A DNA stretch of 64,000 bases from Streptomyces sp. CB01635 (GTDB lineage Bacteria; Actinomycetota; Actinomycetes; Streptomycetales; Streptomycetaceae), in NCBI RefSeq assembly GCF_002803065.1, contig NZ_NNBL01000007.1, forward strand, positions 1 to 64,000, given 5' to 3'. Below the pieces are notes generated by a model, which searched no databases, was not told the DNA's origin, and worked only from the letters and a program-made list of their open reading frames with translations. The position numbers and the translations under genes were made by a program. Positions 33,347 to 41,022 of the stretch are shown here, piece by piece (the first letter of the stretch is position 1; each line of letters starts with the position of its first letter).

Positions 33347-33503
33347 GGGGGGACCCCTGATCTTTGCGTCGTTGCATCGGTCACGTCGGGTGTTTTAGAG
33401 CAGCGTTCAATGTGACCCATCCCAAGCTGACACGTCAATGTTTCCGAGTTGTGAATCGTATGGTTAGAGTGAAGTTCTAAACCTGTACGGGAGGTGTGGT
33501 GGC
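33347..33503. promoter_or_regulatory. Divergent promoter region, NCS1 permease / urease-like operon
   Basis: An AT-rich spacer by local standards. GGTTAGA and TCTAAACC around 33461-33484 form a near-perfect dyad overlapping a TTAGAG -10-like box. A related TTTAGAG half-site occurs near 33394 on the permease side. This may be the operator of the TetR protein at 36982. Confidence 0.35.
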
Positions 33504-34193
33504 GTGCGTCTGACCCCCACGGAACGTGATCGGCTGCTGCTGTTCGGGGCCGCCGAGCTGGCCAGGGCCCGGAAGAACCGGGGCCTGCGGCTCAATGTCC
33601 CCGAGGCGACGGCCCTGATCGCGGACACGGTGTGCGAGGCGGCCAGGGACGGCCGGCGGCTCGCCGAGGCCATCGAGGCGGCGCGCTCCGTCCTCGGCCC
33701 CGACGATGTGCTGCCCGGCGTCTCCGACGTCGTGACGGAGGTGCACGTCGAGGCCGTCTTCGACGACGGATCGCGGCTCGCCGTGGTCAGCGACCCGATC
33801 GGCTCGTCGCTGGGTGACGAGGCGCCGGGCGCGCTGCTCCCGGGCCCCGAGCACAGCGACCCGCCGGCCACGGTGACGCTCACGGCGACCAACACGTCGA
33901 GCGTCCCCGTCTCCGTCACCTCCCACTTCCACTTCTTCGAGGCCAACCCGCGGCTCGACTTCGACCGCGCGGCCGCGTACGGCATGCGGCTCGCCGTCCC
34001 CGCAGGGTCGTCGGTGCGGTTCGGGCCGGGGGAGAGCGCCGAGGTGGGCCTCGTGCCCATCGGCGGCGCGCGCGTCGCGATCGGCTTCGCCGGGCTCGTC
34101 GACGGCCCGCTGGACGCGCCGGGCGCCAAGGAGGAGGCCCTGCGCAGGGCAGCCGCCTGCGGATATCTCGGAGTGAAGGGAACGGGCGCATGA
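33504..34193 (+). CDS. Fused urease gamma/beta subunit (UreAB)
   Basis: A 229-residue fusion of the two small urease chains. Residues 1-100 are the gamma part (LTPTERDRLLLFGAAELAR ... LNVPEATALIAD ... VLPGVSDVV), and residues ~105-229 the beta part (ATNTSSVPVSVTSHFHFFEANPRLDFDR). The beta core with its SHFHFFEAN motif is well kept. Fused gamma-beta chains also occur in Helicobacter UreA and some actinobacteria. GTG 33504 follows GGGAGG at 33488-33493. The last four bases overlap ureC (ATGA), so stoichiometric translation is expected. It would assemble with the alpha chain into a trimer of heterodimers if the family architecture holds. Confidence 0.9.
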   Translation: MRLTPTERDRLLLFGAAELARARKNRGLRLNVPEATALIADTVCEAARDGRRLAEAIEAARSVLGPDDVLPGVSDVVTEVHVEAVFDDGSRLAVVSDPIGSSLGDEAPGALLPGPEHSDPPATVTLTATNTSSVPVSVTSHFHFFEANPRLDFDRAAAYGMRLAVPAGSSVRFGPGESAEVGLVPIGGARVAIGFAGLVDGPLDAPGAKEEALRRAAACGYLGVKGTGA

Positions 34194-35923
34194 GCAGGCC
34201 CACCAAGCACAGCGACCACTGCGCGCCGGGCAGCCGGCACATCGACCCCCACGCGTACGCCGCCACACACGGCCCGCGCGCCGGTGACCGGGTCCGCCTC
34301 GGCGACTCGGGCCTGACCGTCCGCGTCGAGTCCGACGCGCAGGCGTACGGCGACGAGTTCCTCGCCGGCTTCGGCAAGACCGCCCGCGACGGACTCCACC
34401 TCAAGGCCGCGGCCGTCCGCGAGACCTGCGACGTCGTGATCAGCAACGTCCTCGTGATCGACGCCGTGCAGGGGATCAGGAAGGTCTCCATCGGCATCCG
34501 CGAGGGCCGGATCCACGCCATCGGGCGCGCCGGCAACCCCGACACCCTCGACGGGGTCGACGTCGTCGTCGGCACCGGCACGTCCATCGTGTCGGGCGAG
34601 GGCCTCATCGCCACCGCGGGCGCCGTCGACACCCACGTACACCTGCTGTCGCCGCGCATCATGGAGGCCTCGCTCGCCTCCGGTGTGACCACGATCATCG
34701 GCCAGGAGTTCGGGCCCGTGTGGGGCGTCGGCGTCAACTCGCCCTGGGCGCTGCGCCACGCGTTCAACGCGTTCGACGCCTGGCCCGTCAACATCGGCTT
34801 CCTCGGCCGGGGTTCGTCCTCGCACGACGCCCCGCTGATCGAGGCGCTGGCCGAGGGCGGCGCGTCCGGCTTCAAGGTGCACGAGGACATGGGCGCCCAC
34901 ACCCGCGCCCTCGACACCGCGCTGCGCGTCGCCGAGGAGCACGACGTCCAGGTCGCCCTGCACAGCGACGGCCTGAACGAGTGCCTGTCCGTCGAGGACA
35001 CCCTCAGGGTCCTCGACGGCCGCACCATCCACGCCTTCCACATCGAGGGCTGCGGTGGCGGACACGTACCGAACGTCCTGAAGATGGCGGGCGTCCCGAA
35101 CGTCATCGGGTCGTCCACCAACCCCACGCTGCCCTTCGGCCGCGACGCCGTCGCCGAGCACTACGGCATGATCGTCTCGGTCCACGACCTGAAGACCGAC
35201 CTGCCGGGCGACGCCGCCATGGCCCGTGACCGGATCCGCGCCGGGACGATGGGCGCCGAGGACGTCCTGCACGACCTGGGCGCCATCGGCATCACGTCGT
35301 CCGACGCGCAGGGCATGGGCCGCGCCGGTGAGACCGTGCGCCGCACATTCGCCATGGCCGGGAAGATGAAGGGCGAGCTCGGCCCGATGGAGGGCGACGG
35401 TCACGACGACGACAACGCACGCGTCCTGCGCTACATGGCCAAGCTCACCATCAACCCCGCCATCGCGCACGGCCTCTCCCACGAGGTCGGCTCCATCGAG
35501 GCCGGCAAGCTCGCCGACATCGTGCTGTGGCGCCCCGAGTTCTTCGGCGCGAAGCCGCAGCTCGTCCTCAAGTCCGGCTTCCCCGCGTACGGCGTCGTCG
35601 GCGACCCGAACGCGGCCACCGACACCTGCGAACCCCTCGTCCTGGGACCGCAGTTCGGGGCGCACGGCGCGACCGCGGCGGACATCTCCGTCGCCTTCGT
35701 CGCCCAGGCCGCCCTCGACCAGGGCAACGACAAGATGCCCACCCGCCGCCGCCGCGTCGCCGTCCGCGGCACCCGCGGCATCGGCCCCGCCGACCTGCGG
35801 CTCAACTCGCGCACCGGCTCCATCGATGTCGACCAGGCCACCGGACTCGTCACGCTCGACGGCGACCCGGTCCGCTCCGAACCGGCCGACTCCGTCTCCC
35901 TGAACCGTCTCTACTTCCTGTGA
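34190..35923 (+). CDS. Urease alpha subunit-like amidohydrolase, divergent active-site loops
   Basis: A 577-residue nickel amidohydrolase of the urease alpha family. All metal ligands are present: H149 and H151 (DTHVH), K229 (the carbamylated Lys, GFKVHED), H258, H284/H292 (FHIEGCGGGH) and D372 (TSSDAQGMGR). A gapless alignment I made by eye to Klebsiella UreC over the mobile flap puts Val331 where Cys319 lies and keeps His at 332. The segment after TTIIG is about three residues shorter and reads GPVWGVG where classical ureases have GPAAGTH, next to the urea site. Substrate recognition may differ. No ureD, E, F or G gene is in the window. It is translationally coupled to the UreAB fusion. Confidence 0.85.
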   Translation: MSRPTKHSDHCAPGSRHIDPHAYAATHGPRAGDRVRLGDSGLTVRVESDAQAYGDEFLAGFGKTARDGLHLKAAAVRETCDVVISNVLVIDAVQGIRKVSIGIREGRIHAIGRAGNPDTLDGVDVVVGTGTSIVSGEGLIATAGAVDTHVHLLSPRIMEASLASGVTTIIGQEFGPVWGVGVNSPWALRHAFNAFDAWPVNIGFLGRGSSSHDAPLIEALAEGGASGFKVHEDMGAHTRALDTALRVAEEHDVQVALHSDGLNECLSVEDTLRVLDGRTIHAFHIEGCGGGHVPNVLKMAGVPNVIGSSTNPTLPFGRDAVAEHYGMIVSVHDLKTDLPGDAAMARDRIRAGTMGAEDVLHDLGAIGITSSDAQGMGRAGETVRRTFAMAGKMKGELGPMEGDGHDDDNARVLRYMAKLTINPAIAHGLSHEVGSIEAGKLADIVLWRPEFFGAKPQLVLKSGFPAYGVVGDPNAATDTCEPLVLGPQFGAHGATAADISVAFVAQAALDQGNDKMPTRRRRVAVRGTRGIGPADLRLNSRTGSIDVDQATGLVTLDGDPVRSEPADSVSLNRLYFL

Positions 35924-35933
35924 GGACCCGCTC

Positions 35934-36962
35934 ATGAGCAGCTTCCACATGCCCCCCGAGTGGGCCCCGCACGAGCGCACCTGGATGGCCTGGCCGAGCC
36001 CCAACCCGACGTTCACCAACGACGAGGAGCTGGCCGAGGCCCGCGAAGCCTGGGCGTCCGTGGCCCGCGCCGTACGCCGCTTCGAGCCGGTGACCGTGAT
36101 CGTCGCCCCCGGCCAGAGCGACTCGGCCCGCGCGCTCCTCGGCGACGACATCGAGCTCGTCGAGCGCGACCTCGACGACGCGTGGATGCGCGACATCGGC
36201 CCCACGTTCGTGGTCGGCGACGGACGACTGGCCGCAGTGGACTGGACGTTCAACGGCTGGGGCGCCCAGGACTGGGCCGTCTGGGAGCACGACGCGAAGA
36301 TAGCCCGCCACATCGCGGACCTCGCCGGCGTCCCTGTCCACTCCTCCTCCCTCGTCAACGAGGGCGGCGGCATCCACGTCGACGGCGAGGGCACCGTGCT
36401 CCTCACCGAGACCGTGCAGCTCGACCCGGACCGCAACCCGGGTCGCACCAAGGCCGAGGTCGAGCAGGAGATCCACGCCCGGATCGGCACCACCAAGGCC
36501 ATCTGGCTGCCGCGCGGCCTCACCGGCGACTACGGCGTCTACGGCACCCGCGGCCACGTCGACATCGTCGCCGCGTTCGCCGCGCCCGGCGTCGTCCTGG
36601 TCCACTCGCAGCAGGACCCCGCCCACCCCGACCACGAGCTGAGCAAGCAGCTCATCGCGCAGCTCAGGGGCGAGACGGACGCCAAGGGCCGGCCCCTGGA
36701 GGTCGTCGAGGTCCCCGCGCCGACCGTCCTCAAGGACGACGAGGGCTGGGTCGACTACTCGTACATCAACCACTACCTGTGCAACGACGGCGTCGTCCTG
36801 TGCTCCTTCGACGACCCGAACGACGAGGTCGCTGCCGGGATCTTCCGCCGTCTTTTCCCGGGCAGGACCGTCCAGCTCGTGGACGCCCGTACGATCTTCG
36901 CCGGGGGCGGTGGCATCCACTGCATCACCCAGCAGCAACCCGAGACCACGCCCGCACACTGA
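35934..36962 (+). CDS. Agmatine deiminase family protein
   Basis: A 342-residue enzyme of the guanidino-group-modifying superfamily, peptidyl-arginine-deiminase-like branch. Agmatine deiminase converts agmatine to N-carbamoylputrescine and ammonia. Motifs seen are the N-terminal MPPEWAPHERTWMAWP, DDAWMRDIGPTFVV, LVNEGGGIHVDGEGT, GHVDI and the catalytic Cys330 in GGGGIHCITQQQP. These keep the Cys, His, Asp and Glu set of the active site. It begins 10 bp after ureC and is co-transcribed with it. The usual next enzyme, N-carbamoylputrescine amidohydrolase, is not in this operon. Confidence 0.9.
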   Translation: MSSFHMPPEWAPHERTWMAWPSPNPTFTNDEELAEAREAWASVARAVRRFEPVTVIVAPGQSDSARALLGDDIELVERDLDDAWMRDIGPTFVVGDGRLAAVDWTFNGWGAQDWAVWEHDAKIARHIADLAGVPVHSSSLVNEGGGIHVDGEGTVLLTETVQLDPDRNPGRTKAEVEQEIHARIGTTKAIWLPRGLTGDYGVYGTRGHVDIVAAFAAPGVVLVHSQQDPAHPDHELSKQLIAQLRGETDAKGRPLEVVEVPAPTVLKDDEGWVDYSYINHYLCNDGVVLCSFDDPNDEVAAGIFRRLFPGRTVQLVDARTIFAGGGGIHCITQQQPETTPAH

Positions 36963-36981
36963 AAGACCCGCAGGAGTCCCC

Positions 36982-37596
36982 GTGGCAGCCCAGGCCCGCC
37001 GGAAGAACGCCCCTCCGCGCGAAGAGGTCCTCGCCGCAGCCATGGAGATGATCGCCGAGCGCGGGCTGGAGAAGCTCACCATGGCCGCGCTCGGCCGCGA
37101 GGTCGGCATGAGCAGCGGCCACCTCCTCTACTACTTCGGTTCGAAGGACGAGCTGCTCCTGCGGACCCTGGAGTGGAGCGAGGGCCGCCTCGGCGCGGAG
37201 CGGGCGCGGCTCCTGTCCGGCGGCGGCACGGTCCGCGAGCGTCTCGACGCGTACGTCGACCTGTATGTCCCCGACGCGCAGGGCGACCCGCACTGGACGC
37301 TCTGGCTGGAGGTCTGGAACCGCTCGCAGAACGCCGAGGCCGACGGCGACGCGCGCGAGCGGCAGGCCGCGATCGAGCTGGCCTGGCACCGCGACCTCGT
37401 CGCGCTGCTCGCCGAGGGCACCTCGCGCGGCGAGCTCCCGCCGCTCGACCCCGACCGTTTCGCGTCCCGGCTGCGGGCGCTGCTCGACGGCTTCTCCATC
37501 CATGTCGCGATCGGCCTGCGCGGTACGGACCGGGCCCAAATCCTGTCCCATGTACGGGAGTTCCTGGACGAGGCGCTGGTCAAGAACCCCGCGTAG
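36982..37596 (+). CDS. TetR-family regulator of the urease-like operon
   Basis: A 204-residue regulator. The TetR helix-turn-helix is MIAERGLEKLTMAALGREVGMSSGHLLYYFGSKDELLLRTL (residues ~23-65). The C-terminal domain resembles the BetI-like group (WTLWLEVWNRS ... LDGFSIHVAIGL), members of which often sense small nitrogen compounds such as choline or polyamines. GTG 36982 follows CAGGAG at 36971-36976; the longer frame from 36910 would overlap the gene before it. It sits 20 bp after the deiminase gene within the operon and probably controls the NCS1/ureAB divergent promoter. Confidence 0.88.
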   Translation: MAAQARRKNAPPREEVLAAAMEMIAERGLEKLTMAALGREVGMSSGHLLYYFGSKDELLLRTLEWSEGRLGAERARLLSGGGTVRERLDAYVDLYVPDAQGDPHWTLWLEVWNRSQNAEADGDARERQAAIELAWHRDLVALLAEGTSRGELPPLDPDRFASRLRALLDGFSIHVAIGLRGTDRAQILSHVREFLDEALVKNPA

Positions 37597-37644
37597 CCCT
37601 TCGCGCGCGCCGCATCCGCTGACGTTCCATGAACACAAGTAAGC

Positions 37645-39021
37645 GTGATCGTTGCGCGGTACACCCTTGTCACGGAGCAGAGCATTCCGGCACCGTGGCC
37701 GCCCATGGGACGAGAGCAATGGAAGAAGATCCTGGTCGGGTCGGCCGGGAACATGGTCGAGTGGTTCGACTGGTTCGTGTACGCGAGCTTCGCCACGTAC
37801 TTCGCGGGAGCCTTCTTCCCCGACGGGAACCCCACGGCACAGCTGATGAACACGGCCGGCATCTTCGCCGTCGGCTTCTTCATGCGGCCCGTGGGCGGCT
37901 GGCTGCTGGGCAGGGTGGGTGACCGCAAGGGCCGTAAAGCGGCGCTCACCCTGACCGTCACGCTGATGTCGGCGTCCGCCGTCCTCATCGCGATCGCGCC
38001 CACCTACGCGGTCGCGGGGTACGGCGGCGCCGTCGTCCTGCTCATCGCCCGCCTCCTGCAGGGCCTCTCGGTCGGCGGCGAGTACGCGGCCAGCGCCACC
38101 TACCTCACCGAGGCGTCCGACCCGAGCCGGCGCGGCTTCGCGTCCAGCTTCCAGTACGTCTCCATGACCGCGGGTCAGATCGTGGGCCTCGGCCTCCAGA
38201 TCATTCTCCAGCGCACCCTGTCCGACGACGCGCTGCACAGCTGGGGCTGGCGCATCCCGTTCATCATCGGCGCGCTGGGCGCCGCGATCATCTTCTATCT
38301 GCGGCGCAACATGCTGGAGACCGACGTCTACGAGGAGTCCGCAGACGACGCGGGCGCCGACAGCAAGGGCACTCTCACGGCGCTGTGGGCGCACAGGCGC
38401 GAGGCGTTCCTCGTGATGGCCCTGACGATGGGCGGCACCGTCGCGTACTACACGTACACGACGTACCTCACCAAGTACCTCTCCAACTCCGCCGGGCTGA
38501 GCAAGCAGACCGCGACGCTCGTCTCGTTCTGCGCGCTGATCGTCTTCGCCTGCATCCAGCCGCTCGCCGGCAAGCTGTCCGACCGGATCGGCCGCCGCCC
38601 GCTCCTGATCACCTTCGCGGTCGGCTCCACCTTCCTGACCGTGCCGATCATGACGATGCTCAAGCACGCGGGCTCCTTCTGGCCGGCCCTCGGCCTCGCC
38701 CTGCTCGCCCTCGTCGTCGTCACCGGCTACACGTCGATCAACGCGTGCGTGAAGGCCGAGCTGTTCCCGACCGGCATCCGCGCCCTCGGCGTCGCCCTCC
38801 CGTACGCCATCGCCAACGCGCTCTTCGGCGGCACCGCGGAGTACGTGGCCCTGTGGTTCAAGGACGCGGGCCTGGAGTCGGGCTTCTACTGGTACGTCGC
38901 CGGGTGCGCCGCCGTGTCGCTGATCGTCTACCTGACGATGCGCGAGACGAGGGACATCGACCTGAACCGGGTCGAGGTCGCCGTGCCCGAGGCCGAGAAG
39001 CGCGCGGCCGAAGCGGTCTGA
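37645..39021 (+). CDS. MFS transporter, metabolite:H+ symporter (MHS) family
   Basis: A protein of about 458 residues with 12 hydrophobic segments, resembling the KgtP/ProP-like MHS branch. It has GNMVEWFDWFVYASFATYF at helix 1, MFS motif A as GRVGDRKGRK, and LLQGLSVGGEYAASATYLTE, a diagnostic MHS motif in helix 4. It imports organic acids or zwitterions with protons. The gene follows the TetR gene by 48 bp and should be the last of the operon, giving the locus two importers (with NCS1). The start is uncertain: GTG 37645 gives 458 aa, ATG 37705 gives a more usual MGREQWKKILVG beginning; neither has a strong ribosome-binding site. Confidence 0.85.
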   Translation: MIVARYTLVTEQSIPAPWPPMGREQWKKILVGSAGNMVEWFDWFVYASFATYFAGAFFPDGNPTAQLMNTAGIFAVGFFMRPVGGWLLGRVGDRKGRKAALTLTVTLMSASAVLIAIAPTYAVAGYGGAVVLLIARLLQGLSVGGEYAASATYLTEASDPSRRGFASSFQYVSMTAGQIVGLGLQIILQRTLSDDALHSWGWRIPFIIGALGAAIIFYLRRNMLETDVYEESADDAGADSKGTLTALWAHRREAFLVMALTMGGTVAYYTYTTYLTKYLSNSAGLSKQTATLVSFCALIVFACIQPLAGKLSDRIGRRPLLITFAVGSTFLTVPIMTMLKHAGSFWPALGLALLALVVVTGYTSINACVKAELFPTGIRALGVALPYAIANALFGGTAEYVALWFKDAGLESGFYWYVAGCAAVSLIVYLTMRETRDIDLNRVEVAVPEAEKRAAEAV

Positions 39022-39036
39022 GCCCACATCGTGAGA

Positions 39037-39065
39037 CCACGGTCCGGGCCACGCCCGGGCTGTGG
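39037..39065 (+). terminator. Terminator of the urease-like operon
   Basis: A 13-bp stem, with two G-T wobbles, pairs 39037-39049 with 39053-39065, 15 bp after the MHS gene. It isolates the operon from the cimA leader. Confidence 0.6.
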
Positions 39066-39077
39066 CAGACTGCCGAT

Positions 39078-39128
39078 GTGCTCTCGTTCGCCATGATTAT
39101 TGGCAGCAGGCGCGCCGGTCCGCAGTGA
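39078..39128 (+). CDS. cimA leader peptide
   Basis: From GTG 39078 the frame encodes MLSFAMIIGSRRAGPQ; from ATG 39093 it encodes MIIGSRRAGPQ. The tandem Ile codons fit attenuation by isoleucine, the end product of the citramalate pathway. A CAGACT -10-like box ends seven bases before the GTG, so translation may begin on a leaderless message at 39078. No ribosome-binding site is seen for either start. Confidence 0.75.
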   Translation: MLSFAMIIGSRRAGPQ

Positions 39129-39208
39129 CCGCCACGTACGACCACGTACGGGCGGACATCGTCGTCTCGACCCGCGCGCAGACCTCTCGCACCCGCGAGG
39201 GGTTTTTT
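39129..39208 (+). promoter_or_regulatory. Transcription attenuator of cimA
   Basis: Directly after the leader stop, CCGCC-A-CGTACG (39129-39140) pairs with CGTACG-GGCGG (39145-39155), a strong pause hairpin with one bulged base. Further on, CCTCTCGC (39183-39190) pairs with GCGAGGGG (39195-39202, one wobble) and six T follow at 39203-39208. The order of leader, pause hairpin and terminator mirrors the ilvB attenuator, with nearly the same terminator stem. Confidence 0.8.
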
Positions 39209-39315
39209 CGTTTCCTGGACCACCACACGCCAGGACCGGAGCGCGAGGGATCATAGGGGGACGGTGGAGCCGGTCATTCCGGTAGACCGAGATCCGACAC
39301 AGGAGCCAGATCAGC

Positions 39316-40941
39316 ATGACGGACGCAACCGACGACCATTTCCCCGCTTCCCGCGTCGACGACGACTTCCACGTCTTCGACACCACGCTGCGCGACGGCG
39401 CGCAGCGTGAGGGCATCAATCTGACCGTCGCGGACAAGCTGACCATCGCCCGGCACCTGGACGACTTCGGCGTGGGTTTCATCGAGGGCGGCTGGCCCGG
39501 CGCCAACCCCCGCGACACCGAGTTCTTCGCCCGCGCCCGGCAGGAGATCGACTTCAAGCACGCGGAGCTCGTCGCGTTCGGGGCCACCCGCCGCGCCGGC
39601 GCCAAGGCGTCCGAGGACCCGCAGGTCAAGGCGCTCGTCGAGTCCGGCGCCCCGGTCGTGACCCTGGTCGCCAAGTCGCACGACCGCCATGTCGAACTGG
39701 CCCTGCGCACCACGCTCGAGGAGAACCTGGAGATGGTCCGCGACACCGTCTCCCACCTGCGCGAGCAGGGCCGCCGCGTCTTCGTCGACTGCGAGCACTT
39801 CTTCGACGGCTACCGCGCCAACCCCACGTACGCCAAGGCCGTCGTCACGGCCGCGCACGAGGCGGGCGCCGACGTGGTCGTCCTGTGCGACACCAACGGC
39901 GGCATGCTGCCCGCGCAGGTCCAGGCGATCACCGCCACGGTCCTCGCCGACACGGGCGCCCGCCTCGGCATCCACGCCCAGGACGACACCGGCTGCGCCG
40001 TCGCCAACACCCTCGCCGCCGTCGATGCGGGCGCGACCCACGTGCAGTGCACGGCCAACGGCTACGGCGAGCGCGTCGGCAACTCCAACCTCTTCCCGGT
40101 CGTCGCCGCCCTGGAGCTCAAGTACGGCAAGAAGGTCCTCCCCGAGGGCGCCCTGCGCGAGATGACCCGCATCTCCCACGCCATCGCCGAGGTCGTCAAC
40201 CTCACGCCCTCCACGCATCAGCCGTACGTGGGAGTTTCGGCGTTCGCCCACAAGGCGGGCCTGCACGCCTCGGCGATCAAGGTCGACCCGGACCTCTACC
40301 AGCACATCGACCCGGACCTCGTCGGCAACCGCATCCGCATGCTGGTCTCCGACATGGCGGGCCGCGCGTCCATCGAGCTCAAGGGCAAGGAGCTCGGCGT
40401 CGACATCTCCGACGACCGTGAGCTCGTCGGCCGCGTCGTCGAGCGCGTCAAGGAGCGCGAGCTCAAGGGCTACACGTACGAGGCGGCCGACGCCTCCTTC
40501 GAACTCCTCCTGCGCGAGGAGGCCGAGGGCCGCGCCCGCCGCTACTTCCGCGTCGAGTCGTGGCGGGCCATCGTCGAGGACCGCCCCGACGGCAGCCACG
40601 CCAACGAGGCGACCGTGAAACTCTGGGCCAAGGGCGAGCGCATCGTCGCCACGGCCGAGGGCAACGGCCCGGTCAACGCCCTCGACCGCGCCCTGCGCGT
40701 CGGCCTGGAGCGGATCTACCCGCAGCTCGCCAAGCTGGAGCTCGTCGACTACAAGGTCCGCATCCTGGAGGGCAAGCACGGCACGTCCTCCACGACCCGC
40801 GTGCTGATCTCCACCAGCGACGGCGCGGGCGAGTGGTCCACCGTCGGCGTCGCCGAGAACGTCATCGCCGCGTCGTGGGGCGCCCTCGAGGACGCCTACA
40901 CGTACGGGCTTCTGCGGGCCGGGGTCGAGCCGGTCGAGTAG
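39316..40941 (+). CDS. cimA: (R)-citramalate synthase
   Basis: A 541-residue enzyme condensing pyruvate and acetyl-CoA to citramalate, the threonine-independent entry into isoleucine synthesis. HMGL-like barrel motifs include FDTTLRDGAQREGINLT, EGGWPGANPRD, HAQDDTGCAVANT with the metal-binding His, and VQCTANGYGERVGNSNL. The C-terminal LeuA allosteric domain (~410-540) is present. I call CimA rather than isopropylmalate synthase because of the short N-terminus, the EGGWPGANPRD pattern and the Ile-type leader upstream. ATG 39316 follows AGGAG at 39301-39305. Confidence 0.92.
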   Translation: MTDATDDHFPASRVDDDFHVFDTTLRDGAQREGINLTVADKLTIARHLDDFGVGFIEGGWPGANPRDTEFFARARQEIDFKHAELVAFGATRRAGAKASEDPQVKALVESGAPVVTLVAKSHDRHVELALRTTLEENLEMVRDTVSHLREQGRRVFVDCEHFFDGYRANPTYAKAVVTAAHEAGADVVVLCDTNGGMLPAQVQAITATVLADTGARLGIHAQDDTGCAVANTLAAVDAGATHVQCTANGYGERVGNSNLFPVVAALELKYGKKVLPEGALREMTRISHAIAEVVNLTPSTHQPYVGVSAFAHKAGLHASAIKVDPDLYQHIDPDLVGNRIRMLVSDMAGRASIELKGKELGVDISDDRELVGRVVERVKERELKGYTYEAADASFELLLREEAEGRARRYFRVESWRAIVEDRPDGSHANEATVKLWAKGERIVATAEGNGPVNALDRALRVGLERIYPQLAKLELVDYKVRILEGKHGTSSTTRVLISTSDGAGEWSTVGVAENVIAASWGALEDAYTYGLLRAGVEPVE

Positions 40942-40958
40942 GCGGCACATGCGCAGAC

Positions 40959-40993
40959 GCCGGAGGGGCCGCGGACCGGCCCCTCCGGCTTTC
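40959..40993 (+). terminator. Terminator of cimA
   Basis: GCCGGAGGGGCC at 40959-40970 pairs with GGCCCCTCCGGC at 40978-40989, followed by TTTCT. Confidence 0.8.
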
Positions 40994-41022
40994 TGCCGCT
41001 CTGCTGCCAGGCGGAACGCCTG

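Noticed and set aside
34190..35923. Dihydroorotase or hydantoinase rather than a urease-type enzyme
   Set aside because: The FHxEGxGGGH and HEDxG motifs and the adjoining gamma-beta chain are specific to the urease family.
33464..36523. Minus-strand frame of about 1000 codons opposite the urease-like operon
   Set aside because: Same reason: it spans three genes with strong motifs on the plus strand.
39316..40941. 2-isopropylmalate synthase instead of citramalate synthase
   Set aside because: The N-terminal EGGWPGANPRD pattern and the Ile-type leader point to CimA. LeuA of actinobacteria is longer at the N-terminus.
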